Origin: Aptenodytes patagonicus
Taxonomy: Eukaryota > Chordata > Aves > Sphenisciformes > Spheniscidae
Reading direction: 5' to 3'
Assembly: GCF_965638725.1 (NCBI RefSeq)
Contig: NC_134982.1
Location: 75,158,155 to 75,222,154 of the forward strand
Length of the DNA: 64,000 nucleotides
Shown here: positions 49,501 through 60,350 of the stretch, piece by piece
How the letters are laid out: the number at the start of each line of letters is the position of its first letter
How positions within the stretch are numbered: position 1 is the stretch's first letter
Made by a program: the position numbers and the translations under genes
Notes under the pieces: model-generated
Database searches by the model: none
What the model was told of the DNA's origin: nothing
The model's input: only the letters and a program-made list of their open reading frames with translations

Positions 49501-51850
49501 AAGGAGTTTGGACCAGACAACAACAGAAGAGGAGGTTTTGCTTACTGTTCTCCTGTGGTTGTTATGCAGTCTTGTTGCCACACTCTCCTTTCTCTTTTGT
49601 GCTGGTTCTCATATGCAGTGAGCGTTTTTCCTTGCATTACTTTAAATCTTTACCTTGGAACAAAAGTATGGATTTTGTTTGTTTGGTTTTGTTTGGATAA
49701 TTTCCTGTTGGTCTGGCAAGCTCAGGAAAAGGTTCAACATGTGTTAGAGCAGGACAAGAAAGTGGGATTGAAAAGTGGGGAAGGGCAGAAGTGAAGGTGC
49801 AAAATTGGGGTCATCCTGTCTTGTGAACCATAACTTTAGTTTCATTTGCCTCAAAAAGATAAAAAGGGACTTAAACTAATCAAATAGCTTCATGGGAACA
49901 CATTTTTTAAGAGCAGGGGCCTCATCAGTCAAGACTTTCCAAGATCTGTTGGATCTAGGAAATCTGTGTTCCCATTTAATTTAAAATATCTGCCGCTTTT
50001 GCTGCTGAGGGCATTTCCTTACCACACCAATACAATCAGAAAAAAAGGATTTTATATTTTTGTGCGAAGACTGAACATACCCTCATGCTATCAAAAGATG
50101 CAGGTTTTTAATCCAGAAAGACTAGCAAATTCTGTGGCTAGTAATGTGCAGTATATCCAGGTACTTTGTAACAGAGGACGTCTCCTGTCTTAAAAATAAG
50201 TCTTTTCCCACTGTAGTGGGTATTGGTTTTGGATTTTTGTTTTTGCAGTTTTACACTTACTGCCATTGGGGGTACAAAAAATGAAAATATTTCTATCATA
50301 ATTATGCAGCTCTGCAGTTTTAAAACAAATGCTAGCAGACAGGTGAATGCAGTCTCTAAATCAAGGACTGGAGGGAGTGTTGAACAGGCATTCAAAACAG
50401 CTTGGGGAGACTTGACACCAGCCCTTGATGGGGTAGTACTCTCAGTGTGCTGAAACCAAAGTGTGACTGAGGGCTGTAAGAAATGAAGTTCCATTTTATT
50501 TCTCATCCTTTGGTCATGCATTCCTTACTCCAGCTCTAAATCTTGGGAGAACTGTCTTTTCTATCTCACAACTGTCTATATTTCAAAGTGATCCAACATT
50601 TCATTGACCAGTACAACGTGATACAAATGCTAGCAGTGAACATTTCAGATGGCGCTTCCTTGAAAAATATGGACTTCCACTTTTTCTCCTTTTACCCAGG
50701 AAAATAGTCAAGAAACTCTCCAGTTAGAGGATCTTGAAATGTAATCAATTTTTTTCTTAAAAGAAATTTCAAGTGGCTTTGAATCTCTGTGCTAATTCTA
50801 AGAGTCTTAGAATACCAGTTTTACTTTCTCATTTTAGTTTCTTTTTTTCCTTTGTTCTTGTATGGAAGTACCCACTGACATGATAATAGAGTGCTTTATA
50901 AGGTAGATATTGAAGTTGTGTGTTTCTGCAGTGGTGTCAAAACCAACAATTGAAAAAAAACTTGAACAAATAGACATATTTTTGTTGCTTTGGGTCTCCA
51001 GTTACAGTAATCATAAAAAGTTACAGAAGTTACAAAAAGTTTAATTGTAAAAGTTACATGTAACAACAGCAGTCTAGAATTTTTCATAGAAAAGTACAGT
51101 ACTTAATTTCTAAATACTCCTGTAAGGGAAAAGGTCAAGATTTAAAGTTATTTGACTTCAAATAGTAGAAGACTATATATTCAGTCTCAGACAGTGCAAC
51201 TCTTTCCACAAGAATGGAAAGTTGTGTATGTATCCTCATTGAGGGTTAACACTGAATTCCAGATGGGAAATGTGAAAATAGTATTGTCTACAATAACTTC
51301 TTTTTTCTTCTATAAGATATAATTAACTTCAACTTGTAAAAGCAAAGATTTTTTTTCAGAAAGCTAGCATAGGCAGTTCTTAAACTGTTCCCTATAAATG
51401 CTTAGCTGACACCAGTCAGTTAAGCTCACCTGGATACCCCAAATTACCACTTAATGAGTGTATGGCTTTACAACCTCTCTATTTCCCCCTTTCAAAAAAA
51501 AAAAAACACCTGCATCTTGAAATGTGAGTCACAATTGACAATAAAGCATGCATGAGTTAATAGGCATATCTGCTTTAAATTCATGAAAGTACCTCCCCAG
51601 AAGAGCAGATGAAGGAAGCGAATGTTTCCACACTGTCCAGGGATGGCTTTTGCTCATGGTGCTGTCATTACCTAGCCAAAATATGCTGTGATCCCATGAA
51701 AAATTAATGGAATCTAGTAGGATGTGGAAGGTTGTGTCCAGTCATAACTGCTGAAGTCTGTGCTGATTCTTGGCCTTTCAGGGACTGAAATCCAGTATGT
51801 CCAGGATAGATATAGATACATAGATACAACTTGACATCATCTTGCATTAT
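46508..51850 (+). other. Presumed MOB3B intron 1, 5' part
   Basis: GC-rich to about 47.3 kb, then ordinary AT-rich sequence. No exon, RNA gene or named repeat was recognised. A G-homopolymer run occurs near 46880-46893 in the island tail. The intron assignment is inferred from synteny. Confidence 0.5.
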
Positions 51851-52441
51851 TGTTGTGGTTTAACCTCAGCTGGCAACTAAGCCCCACCCAGCTGCTCACT
51901 CACTCCCCCCCAGTGGGATGGGGAAGAGAATCAGAAGGGTAAAAGTGAGAAAACTTGTGGGTTGAGTTAAAGACAGTTTAATAGGGAAAGCAAAAGCCGC
52001 GCATGCAAGCAAAGCAAAACAAGGAATTCATTCACTGCTTCCCATCGGCAGGCAGGTGTTCAGCCATCTCCAGGACAGCAGGGCTCCATCACGTGTAATG
52101 GTGACTTGGGAAGACAAATGCCATCACTCCAAACATCCCCCCTTCCTTCTTCTTTCCCCAGTTTTATATGCTGAGCATGACGTCATATGGTATGGAATAT
52201 CCCTTTGGCCAGTTTGGGTCAGCTGTCCTGGCTGTGCCCCCTCCCAGCCCCCCATGCACCTGCAGCCCTCCCAGTCAGCAGAGCATGGGAAGCTGAAAAG
52301 TCCTTGACTAGTGTAAGCATTACCTAGCAACAACTAAAACATCGGTGTGTTATCAACATTGTTCTCATCCTAAATCCAAACCACAGCACTGTACCAGCTA
52401 CTAAGAAGGAAATTAACTCTATCCCTGCCGAAACCAGGACA
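51851..52441 (-). mobile_element. Second solo LTR of the same endogenous-retrovirus group
   Basis: About 591 bp. Read on the minus strand it begins TGTCCTGGTTTCGGC and ends TTAAACCACAACA, a full TG...CA pair. CRE-like TGACGTCA is at 52178-52185, followed on that strand by a TATA-like CATATAAAAC (52161-52170). U3 and both ends are closely similar to the copy at 26134, but roughly 51985-52155 is unrelated to the corresponding part of that copy. Flanks ATTAT (51846-51850) and GTTAT (52442-52446) suggest a 5-bp target duplication with one mismatch. No internal viral genes are present. Confidence 0.88.
52161..52185 (-). promoter_or_regulatory. LTR promoter core: CRE plus TATA-like box
   Basis: TGACGTCA followed on the minus strand by a TATA-like CATATAAAAC, the same arrangement as in the LTR at 26.4 kb. 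Activity is unknown. Confidence 0.55.
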
Positions 52442-52576
52442 GTTATGCATTATGCATAGGGAAACCTGGGAAACCTCAAGTTCATGGGCTTCAGTTCAAC
52501 AACTTCCTTAAGTTGAATATCCAAAATTGGGCTATATTAATTCCCCAGAGTAACCATACATTAAAAGAAGCAAATT

Positions 52577-52599
52577 AAAAAAAAAAAAAAAAAAAAAAA
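52577..52599. repeat. Poly-A tract (A23)
   Basis: About 23 consecutive A. No associated retrotransposon body was recognised. Confidence 0.85.
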
Positions 52600-53029
52600 T
52601 TCAGAATTAAATGTGCTTGAACATATTTTGCTGCCAGTAAACATCCCTATGGTGTCAATGTAGTTGCAAAGTGCTTAAATCAATAAAACAGAGATTCCAG
52701 AGATTGATTAATGAGGTTGTTGGGAAGTTAACATTAATTATGTGCCATATTGGTCTTATGCTCCCTATACAACCAGTTAAAGAACTGAGCTCTTACATTG
52801 GTGATTGAAAGTAGACTTATATTTAGGAGTCTGAAACCCATTATCTCCTCCCCCTGTTTCTGTAAAATAGAAGCACGTGAGAGTGAAGTGGATGGGCCTG
52901 ATCTCCTTAGCTCAATGTCTTAATTTAGATGACTAAAATAAGGTAGTTCTAAGTATCCTGTTGTTGCACTCTGGGATCAGGAATAGTAATAGCATTCCAT
53001 TAAGATCGCTACACCCAGAATTAGTTTTC

Positions 53030-53058
53030 CTCCCCCCCCCCCTCCCCCCCCCCCCCCC
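53030..53058. repeat. C-rich homopolymer tract
   Basis: Two long C runs interrupted by one T. The length may be unreliable in the assembly. Confidence 0.8.
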
Positions 53059-53647
53059 AAAGTGGGAAGGGATTTTGCTATATATATTCCATTTAAATAA
53101 AGGAAAGATGTGGGACTAAAGTTGCTGTCCAGACCTCAGACTTCTCAGGCAAAATGTTGATATTCTATCCTCAGGTAATGGTAACAGCACACTGAAATTT
53201 TTCTCTTCAGAATATTCCCTTTTTCTTCCCCAGTCCTGTATAGTGACAGTAATATTTTAACTCTTTTCCTCTTACATTCCAATTCAACATGTTCTATTTA
53301 TGATAAACATATTTTAGGAGTCAGATATGCTTAGAAATCTGAGGTGGGAAATAATCCATGTCAGAACTCATCCAGTCTTCTAATATATAGGGAGTAGTAC
53401 TGAGACCCAGGATATAAAAGATCTCTTGACTGGCAGTTAAAATTGATGAAGATGATGACTTGAAGCACTGCTTGGCTCTGCCTGTATGAGGGAAAGAAAA
53501 GTGGGAAAGGAGTGGAAGAAATTTGTTTGCATCTGTATCCATATAGTAAATATTTTCAGATTAATCTTGTCTGCTTATGAACTCAAAGCAGATAGAACAG
53601 ATAACATATTTTATATAGCATTGTGAACCATCATATCCTAAAAATCC

Positions 53648-53692
53648 ATGCTGTAGTTATTGAATATGCTGTAGTTATTGAATATGCTGTAT
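53648..53692. repeat. 18-bp direct repeat, 2.5 copies
   Basis: The unit ATGCTGTAGTTATTGAAT occurs twice without mismatch, followed by a partial third copy. Confidence 0.9.
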
Positions 53693-54289
53693 AGAAAGAT
53701 GAGTTTTATATCCCCATAGGATATAGAGATGACTCTACTTGCAAAATAAGGATCAAAGCTGGGAATTGACTTTTCTAGCTCAGAAGGTCTAGCCATCGTT
53801 ATTTTTGAGTTTAAAGAGGTCCAAGTCATGTTAAATTCTCATCTGTTTTGTAAATTAAGATCTTTGTAGCATACAGGACTCCAGGAAGGTCTGTCTTCCT
53901 TATGCATGTCTACATCTTGTACTTTTTTCTGCATTAGTGAAGTAATGCAAAAGTAAAATCTATGCAGTGTCCAAATGCAAGAGTTTCAAGTCATAAAGCA
54001 ATTGGTGTATTCTGTGGAAAGACCACAAAACTTTTTTATACTGCAAAGAGAGAATACAGAAGAGCAATATCCACTTATTTTTTAAAGAGCTTGTCTTCTA
54101 CAGAAGCGGTGATACCAAGTGCCCCTTCACTTGAGTACTCTACGTGTTTAACTTAGAGCACTGAATGCTTTTTGAAAACCAGCCCCAGTTATCAATTTGA
54201 AAATGATTAAAATGTGGAAATTAAAAACCTATCAAAAAGGGGAAAATTATCAGATTCTTACAAAAAATAAAAAAATAGACGTTACCTCT

Positions 54290-54853
54290 TTATGACGTGT
54301 TTTTCATAAGACTGTCAAAAATTATAAAGCATGTTCTCAATTCCATTCGGACTGCTTCCCAGGAACAGTGGCTGTATTGCTTATCTTTCAGGAAATTGGT
54401 GATTCTTTGGAAGTACTTTTTCATGCTGAGTGTAGTGCTTCTTAGGATCCATGTTTGAAAGCTGTTTCTTGCTTTTGATAGCTCTTCTGACAAACATGTC
54501 TCTAATTCTTCAATTTGATGATGAATTCCATTTTGGAATTTCTCGATGTTGCTTGTATTCCAAGCACCAACAGGAAGATTTTTGCTGAATAGTTGGAAGA
54601 TCTGTTGGAGGAACTTACAGGTGATCACTGTGACATTCTTCTGTGTGATCTTGGTAATCTCCATGGGGAATCTGAAATCAGTTGTTTCGCTGGGACATTG
54701 CTGAGAAAAATAGCCACCCATTTTGCACAGAAGGTTCATATTGTGGTAGTTCATTCTGGTTCCTTGGAAAAGGCAAGCTGGATGCGAGATTTTGACGTAC
54801 AATGCCAGTGTAATGCAAACTCGCAGTAAACTTCTCTGAAGCAAGATGGGCAT
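54290..54853 (-). CDS. IFNK: Type I interferon, interferon kappa
   Basis: An intact single-exon frame of 187 residues. Residues 1-26 form a hydrophobic signal peptide (core about 9-20), so the mature protein probably starts at Cys27 (CLFQ...). Type I interferon hallmarks are present: CSWEAVRMEL at 163-172 (the family's C-terminal helix motif) and cysteines at positions matching the two conserved disulfides, Cys27-Cys120 and Cys53-Cys163. Cys43, Cys79 and Cys175 are extra. N-glycosylation sequons are at Asn73, Asn99 and Asn185. The start has A at -3 and is followed by the signal peptide. The protein would be secreted and signal through IFNAR1/IFNAR2. Assignment to kappa rather than another type I interferon comes from position: antisense, downstream of C9orf72, inside presumed MOB3B intron 1, as in human. 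No stop or frameshift is seen. Confidence 0.9.
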   Translation of the reverse strand: MPILLQRSLLRVCITLALYVKISHPACLFQGTRMNYHNMNLLCKMGGYFSQQCPSETTDFRFPMEITKITQKNVTVITCKFLQQIFQLFSKNLPVGAWNTSNIEKFQNGIHHQIEELETCLSEELSKARNSFQTWILRSTTLSMKKYFQRITNFLKDKQYSHCSWEAVRMELRTCFIIFDSLMKNTS

Positions 54854-54941
54854 GCTAGTGAAGTAGTCAGCACTATTTTCCTTGCCTTTTTGCAGATCCG
54901 TAAGCTTGCAGTTTCTTGGTTGTCTAGTCTGTGCTCACTTG

Positions 54942-54951
54942 CTTCTTTTTC
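54942..54951 (-). promoter_or_regulatory. IFNK: IRF-like half-match near IFNK 5' end
   Basis: The minus strand reads GAAAAAGAAG, one base short of the GAAANNGAAA IRF consensus. It lies about 90 bp upstream of the ATG, downstream of the TATA-like element, so its regulatory role is doubtful. Confidence 0.3.
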
Positions 54952-54960
54952 ATGTCTCTG

Positions 54961-54970
54961 AATTTATTTC
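54961..54970 (-). promoter_or_regulatory. IFNK: TATA-like element of IFNK
   Basis: The minus strand reads GAAATAAATT, about 110 bp upstream of the start codon. It is the best AT-rich core-promoter candidate between the IRF element and the ATG, and would allow a leader of roughly 80 nt. Confidence 0.4.
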
Positions 54971-55052
54971 CTCTGTATGACATGCTGGGTATTGCTCATT
55001 TTGTAGGAATTGTGGTTTTATCAGCTGTGATCCTGCCAGTGTTTACTGTTGA

Positions 55053-55062
55053 TTTCAGTTTC
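55053..55062 (-). promoter_or_regulatory. IFNK: Perfect IRF/ISRE-type element upstream of IFNK
   Basis: The minus strand reads GAAACTGAAA, an exact match to GAAANNGAAA. It is about 200 bp upstream of the IFNK ATG and about 85-90 bp upstream of the TATA-like element. Such elements bind IRF3/IRF7 in virus-inducible interferon promoters. Orientation and spacing fit; binding itself is inferred. Confidence 0.6.
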
Positions 55063-55123
55063 AAAGAGTTGCAAAGGTTTTCTTATTTCTGCTCTGACTG
55101 TATTTAATTGAAAAAAGAGTGAG

Positions 55124-55130
55124 TGAGTCA
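55124..55130. promoter_or_regulatory. IFNK: AP-1-type site upstream of IFNK
   Basis: TGAGTCA, a perfect AP-1 consensus, about 60 bp beyond the IRF element. An AP-1/ATF site near IRF sites resembles the composite logic of type I interferon enhancers. A single 7-mer can occur by chance. Confidence 0.4.
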
Positions 55131-58100
55131 ATCTGGTCAGTCAGAGGACATGGACAGATTAGCAGGTTAGAATCTGGCATTTCATCTCATACTCTTACTA
55201 GAACAGGCAGTCTTGCTTTATGCTGAGAAATTTTATTTTTATGCTTAAGTTGGCAAAGACTGTGAAAAGGAATCACATCTCCAGCTAACAGAAATGCACT
55301 CTAAGCAAAATGCAATTTTATTGATTTAAAATCAAATGTCTTTTATGGTAGGACAAATTGTTTTGTTTGGGGAGTGGCTTAAATTTTATTAGCAAAATAA
55401 CCCTGTTGTTGACACAAGCATTCAGTTGCTAGAGGCATATGTTGCTATCACTATGTTGGCAAAATAAGAAGTATATACAACTCTTAAGACAGATGTGTTT
55501 TTCTACAAAATCTCTGATAGTTCACTGCTCAGAGAAGCTTTCTTCTGCTTAATCACTTGATGAATCAGCCTAAATTTTTTGAGCCATAAAGGAAGGCATG
55601 CTTTTATTTAAAGAGGAGGAATTCTTTACATTTCAGAGTAAGAAAAGTTCTGTTCTGAAGCCTCCTCCTGTGAAGACAAGCTCTCAAGGAGACTGAATTT
55701 ACTTCTGTTGGTAGCAAAATGTCCTATCTTCAGGACAACCCCAGCCAAGTGTAATGCTGGAACGTGTCTCCCAGTGTCTGGCCAGTGTATTTCTGAATAT
55801 CAAGTCTTTGGGCCATCTTGTAGTGGGACTGCAGGTAGTCACCAGCATGTTAATTGTAAGTGCCCAAAACAGTCTCAGCCTTTTGTGATGACAGTTCTGA
55901 CATAGTGCTACATAAGCACTGTGGCTTGAAATGAAAGTGCTTGGTTGGTTCCTGAATATGCACTAGCAAAGTACCATGTTTCTAGGTACTGCTGTCTTCC
56001 TCTACTGCGGTACTAGCCCTTTTAACTGGTTCCTGTAATCACAATAAGAGAACTCACTGGTGATTGAAAAGGAAGACTGGGTTGAATATTAAGATTAGCA
56101 AAAATTACAAGGCATTTAGCAGGCAGATTTGCTTCTCTTGTGGGACTCTCTAAAGATTGCTAAATCTATATGTGAACCGAAGTGGTTTGGTCACTGAAGT
56201 GTACAGAGTTTAGAAAGCCGGGGGACATGCCCTTATGTAATTCAGCCTGCATAATTACAGGGATATTTGAAAAAGAATATGGGAAATGTTGAAGCTCAGG
56301 AATGTTTGATGTAAGCAGCGAAGGAACTCATGGATGCTCTTTAGATTAGAAAGTATTTTGTTAAAAAAACCCCAGACCTCCAGTTGATGCTTGGAAGGAC
56401 CTGTTATGATGTGACAGACTGAAAGATTGCTATGGATAAGCAGTTTTCTTTAGCAAGCCACAGGATGACTTCAGCAGTTATACAGTAGGACCCTACTAAT
56501 ACATTAATGCTCCTGTGGTGGTTATTCTTGTTTTGCTACTGCTGATACTAATGCTGTAGTAATATTGTGGTATTGTCTAAATTATCTACACCCAGAGATC
56601 TTCAGAGAAGTTAATTTATGAATGAAATTGTGGGGAGGATGGTTTTGTGTTTGAAAGACTGGACAGAGAATCAAGAAGGCTATAGTAGATACGACACGTG
56701 GATTTGCAACAAATATCTTTTGGTAAGACATTGAACTACTCTCTTTTTCAGTTCTTAGTTTTTTTAAAGACAGGATTATTACATTTCGCTTGCTTTTTGT
56801 TTGCTGTGTCTGTTTGTATTCCTTAGCACCTTTAAAATGTGTGTGACTTCTAGCGTGTAAGGGATCTAAACTTAGTTGGAGGCGTTGCTTAGTTGGAGTC
56901 TGTGCATGTATCAATATGATTTAAGCTAAACTGTGACTAGCATGTAGTGTTAACATGCAGTGTTAGGAACTTCAGAATATCTAATTGACGTTTAGTGTAG
57001 TAAAAGGTTACTGAAGCTAGTACTAGAGGGATAACTATGGGTTCTCCTGAAATTAGATCTATTACAAAAGATCACAGGACACAGGATGCATTTACTAGTC
57101 ATTACACACAGTCTAAAGCAGCAGCAAATGTTTCTCTGACTTTTTTTACGTTCACACAAAGTTAATGTTAAAAAAGGCAGTAGAGAATTTCTTTTTGAAC
57201 TGAGGAGGTTATAGTGTCAGAAAATTCTGGCTTTAATAGACTTGACTGAGCAGAACAAAAATAAGTAGCGGGCTGAATCAGATCTTGATGCACGGCTGGA
57301 AGCGTATGGTGAGAGATTAGTTATGTATGCTGAGCTGAAATGGGTTCATTCAAGGCATCATATGAGAACAAATCACATCAGATCCATGTCTAGGTTACAG
57401 CTAGAGTAATCGCATTAAGAATGCCAGAGAGACCAGAGTCTGAACCAAAAGCTTTACCATTGGGAACACAGCTTTAATGTCTGGCCACAGTTTTGAAAGT
57501 TCAGTTCAGAATTAAATGCTAATTCGTCTCACCTTTAATTTGGCTCTCACTCTTTGCAGTAAAAATCTCAGGACAAAATTTCAATTTCGTGTACATATGG
57601 ATAGCTCTGTTCCATTAAACAAAACAACATAGATTTAAATCAGGTGAGGACCAGTCCTTTCATCTACTAAAGCAACACGAAAAACAGCTTAGTGTTGTAT
57701 GGCAAAGCTGGATCTGATTCACTGTTAAAAGTTTGATTCTGCTTACACACTGGAGAGCAGAGTCGCATCCCCAGTCATCCCTTGTTTTCCTTCCATTGTG
57801 ATTTCATAGGTCATCCGTGAGCTATCTGGATGTTGTGAAAAAATACTAAAATTTCAAGGGAGTTTAAGCAATAATGAAGAGTCTTTTAGCTGTTATTGGA
57901 GAAACTGAAGAAATTTTCTTTTCTCAAAAAAAAAAAAAGGCAACAAGGGAAAACACGTTCACAGTTGCTTCTAGATGAGCTGATTGTAGATGGTGAAGGA
58001 GAGAATATATTCATTGTGGAAAAACCTTTTGGCCATGATTAGGGATCAGACACCTGTTGGCTTTATGCTGCTTATCCAGGGACAAGTAAGGACGATTGCT

Positions 58101-59170
58101 TCCCAAGGAAGCTGAGTTGTCTACACAATACTGCGTATAACTCTTACTTTGAAGACATCTGTTTTATCCGCATGAAGATTACCATATTCTAAATTAAAAC
58201 TCTCCTTCCCTGAAAACACAGGGAGGAAGAAGAGATACACACATTCTACCTTGTAGTGCAAACCATCCACCCTGAGACCAATCTCCTCGTACTGACCCTT
58301 TCTTAACCCATTGCTGGCTGTTCCTGCAAACATGGAAATATTTTCCCTGTGGGAATGAGAAGAATGGCTTGAACAAGCAAATCAGGAGCTATGAATCTAT
58401 GCTTTCGTTTTGGTGCTTCAGGTTCTAAGCTTTGCATTACATTCTTTCCTCTTAAACAGCTCTCTGGAGTTTGGTCAAGGGATCCAGAATTGCTGGAAGA
58501 ACCACTTTTTCTCTAGTGAGATAGAATATGTTTGTTGTGATTTGTTGTGGGTTTTTTTAATAATAATAATTTTAAAAATCACTCCATTGCAGATTTTGTA
58601 TGTCTGTAAGAAGTGTGAGCATCAAAATGTCCTGTTATTGTACTCACATAGGCTGTCATGCTTCAGTGAAGGCTAAAGAACTTTTCGTGGACTGTGGATC
58701 CCATTTTGTGCCAAAGCAGCTGAGGACATGAAAATTTTGTGGCTCAGGTGGGAGCTGAAAACAAAATTCAGAGGTTAAAGCTGCAGCAACAGGTCTAGTA
58801 CAAAGGACTAGGAGTCAACTGAATGGAACTGAGATGCCAGATATGAATCACCTAGGTGATGCCTAGGTTCAAGGTGTCTTTTAGTTTTCCTGTATTTTAA
58901 CTGCATCTTTACAAGGTAGATATATCTAGTTACTACATGCCTTGGGAGCGTTATACAGCTTTACCCAGGCTCTGTGTCAGGTTTGTCTAGTGGAAGCATT
59001 GTAAGAAGAAATGCTGAAGAAAAGAAAAAAAAAAAAAAAAAAAAAGGCTGAGGCCTGATAAATGCAAATCGGTTTTGAATCTGGATGACCCTGATTTCTG
59101 AGAGAGAGGCTACTTTAGTTTCTGGATTGTCTTTGTTTCACTCAATATTGCCCTGTTTGCTGGCTTAAGA
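55131..59170. other. Presumed MOB3B intron 1, upstream side of IFNK
   Basis: Four kilobases of AT-rich sequence without a recognised exon, RNA gene or named repeat. Short open frames near 55708, 56582 and 58410 have no known similarity. A21 occurs at 59025-59045. Confidence 0.5.
59025..59045. repeat. Poly-A tract (A21)
   Basis: Twenty-one consecutive A preceded by a purine-rich stretch. It sits about 170 bp before the LTR-like block and has no recognised element attached. Confidence 0.85.
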
Positions 59171-59199
59171 AGTAATGGTGTTAAGCTCTGTTAGTTTAT

Positions 59200-60350
59200 A
59201 TAATAAAAACTTGCCTGCACCCCACAATGTAGCACAGAGAGACATTGGCAGGTGGAGGAGCCTGAATAACACTTGCCCTGGCTGCTCCCAGCCCCATCAC
59301 AGGAGCCATCAGCCCAACAAAAGCCCATCTCTACAAACCCAGAGGAGCACAGGAGCACAGTGGCAGGCAGGAACCCAAATCAAGGACTCAGAGGAAGGGC
59401 CCCTTCCAGGATTGTCTTGGGGGACCATCACCCCCATGGCCTGGCCATGGAGAGAAACCCATCAAGATGAGTCAATGCTGGAGCGCCTTTCAGACTTCCT
59501 GGGGGTTGCTGCCTAGAGGTAGGGGACACATTATGGGATGCAGAGGAAGAGCATTTCAGGATTACACAAGACCTATTATGGCATGTTTAGGGGAGGAACC
59601 AAAGGTAGGGAAAAGGGATGGATCTGGGTGTGTTTTGGGAAGGAACAAGGATGTGAAACCAGAGGGATGAAGGAATAAAAAGGACTGGACATGTGTAAAA
59701 GAAGCTGGTCAATACATTTCTCTGGTTGTGCCCTGTGCCTGAACAGCAGTATGTCCTCTCTTCTTAATAAACTCAATTTCTAAGTATTTTCCTGGGTGAG
59801 GGACTATATTCTGTAGGTGTGTGTGAGTATGTGGTCTAAGTGCCAGCACCTAGAGTCAGACCACAGGTTGGAGGGACCATATGTCATTGGTACCAGCAAC
59901 TGGAGAGACTGAATGAGTGGACATAAGTGCCAGCAGCTGGACTGGGACCAGGGGTCAGAGATCTGTGTCTCCTTGGTGCCAGTGACTGCAGCAAGTGAGG
60001 GTATGCGACAGTCTAGCTTGATAGTCTCTAGCACTCACACGGTCTATCAAGTGAGTGGTAGTGTGGTCTGTCTGTCTCTGAGGGTGACACCGCAGGGGGG
60101 GCTGGCTATTGGAGGGACCAGGGGAGGCTGTCATCTGCTGTGGGGCTCTGTATGTGTGTGCGCACATGTGTGCGAGAGGGTCCATACCAGCAAGTGGAGC
60201 GGGGCTGAAGACTTGGTGGCCAATTAAGTCCAGGTGCCAGGATCCAGAGGCAGCTACAGGGCAGATGATGTGTCTGAGCTGAGCTGCTGGAGGGATTCAC
60301 TTTGTACATACGTGTATACATATATATCCCCACCTCCATCCTCCTTAGCA
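59200..60350 (+). repeat. Degenerate LTR-like block, family unknown
   Basis: GC-richer than its surroundings. A TATA-like GGAATAAAAAGG near 59671-59682 is followed about 90 bp later by AATAAA near 59766, then GT-rich sequence. That order resembles U3-R-U5 of an LTR on the + strand. The GT-rich part holds dispersed copies of a T(A/G)CCAGCAACTGG-like core spaced about 50 bp apart. No target duplication, primer-binding site or retroviral coding was identified, so this may instead be a minisatellite-like repeat. Confidence 0.4.
59841..60247 (+). repeat. Minisatellite-like modules, about 50-bp period
   Basis: Related cores begin at 59841, 59891, 59928, 59977, 60185 and 60235, several 49-50 bp apart. 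Each begins TGCCAG or TACCAG and most continue into a CTGG-like end. The spacers are diverged. Confidence 0.5.

Larger units (their letters stand above)
52442..54289. other. Presumed MOB3B intron 1, between LTR and IFNK
   Basis: AT-rich. It holds A23 at 52577-52599, a C-rich homopolymer-like tract at 53030-53058, and an 18-bp direct repeat at 53648-53692. If IFNK has a 3'UTR intron, its terminal exon should lie somewhere here on the minus strand; none could be fixed. Confidence 0.5.

Noticed and set aside
54593..54829. 78-codon + strand open frame
   Set aside because: It is the shadow of the IFNK coding sequence on the opposite strand.
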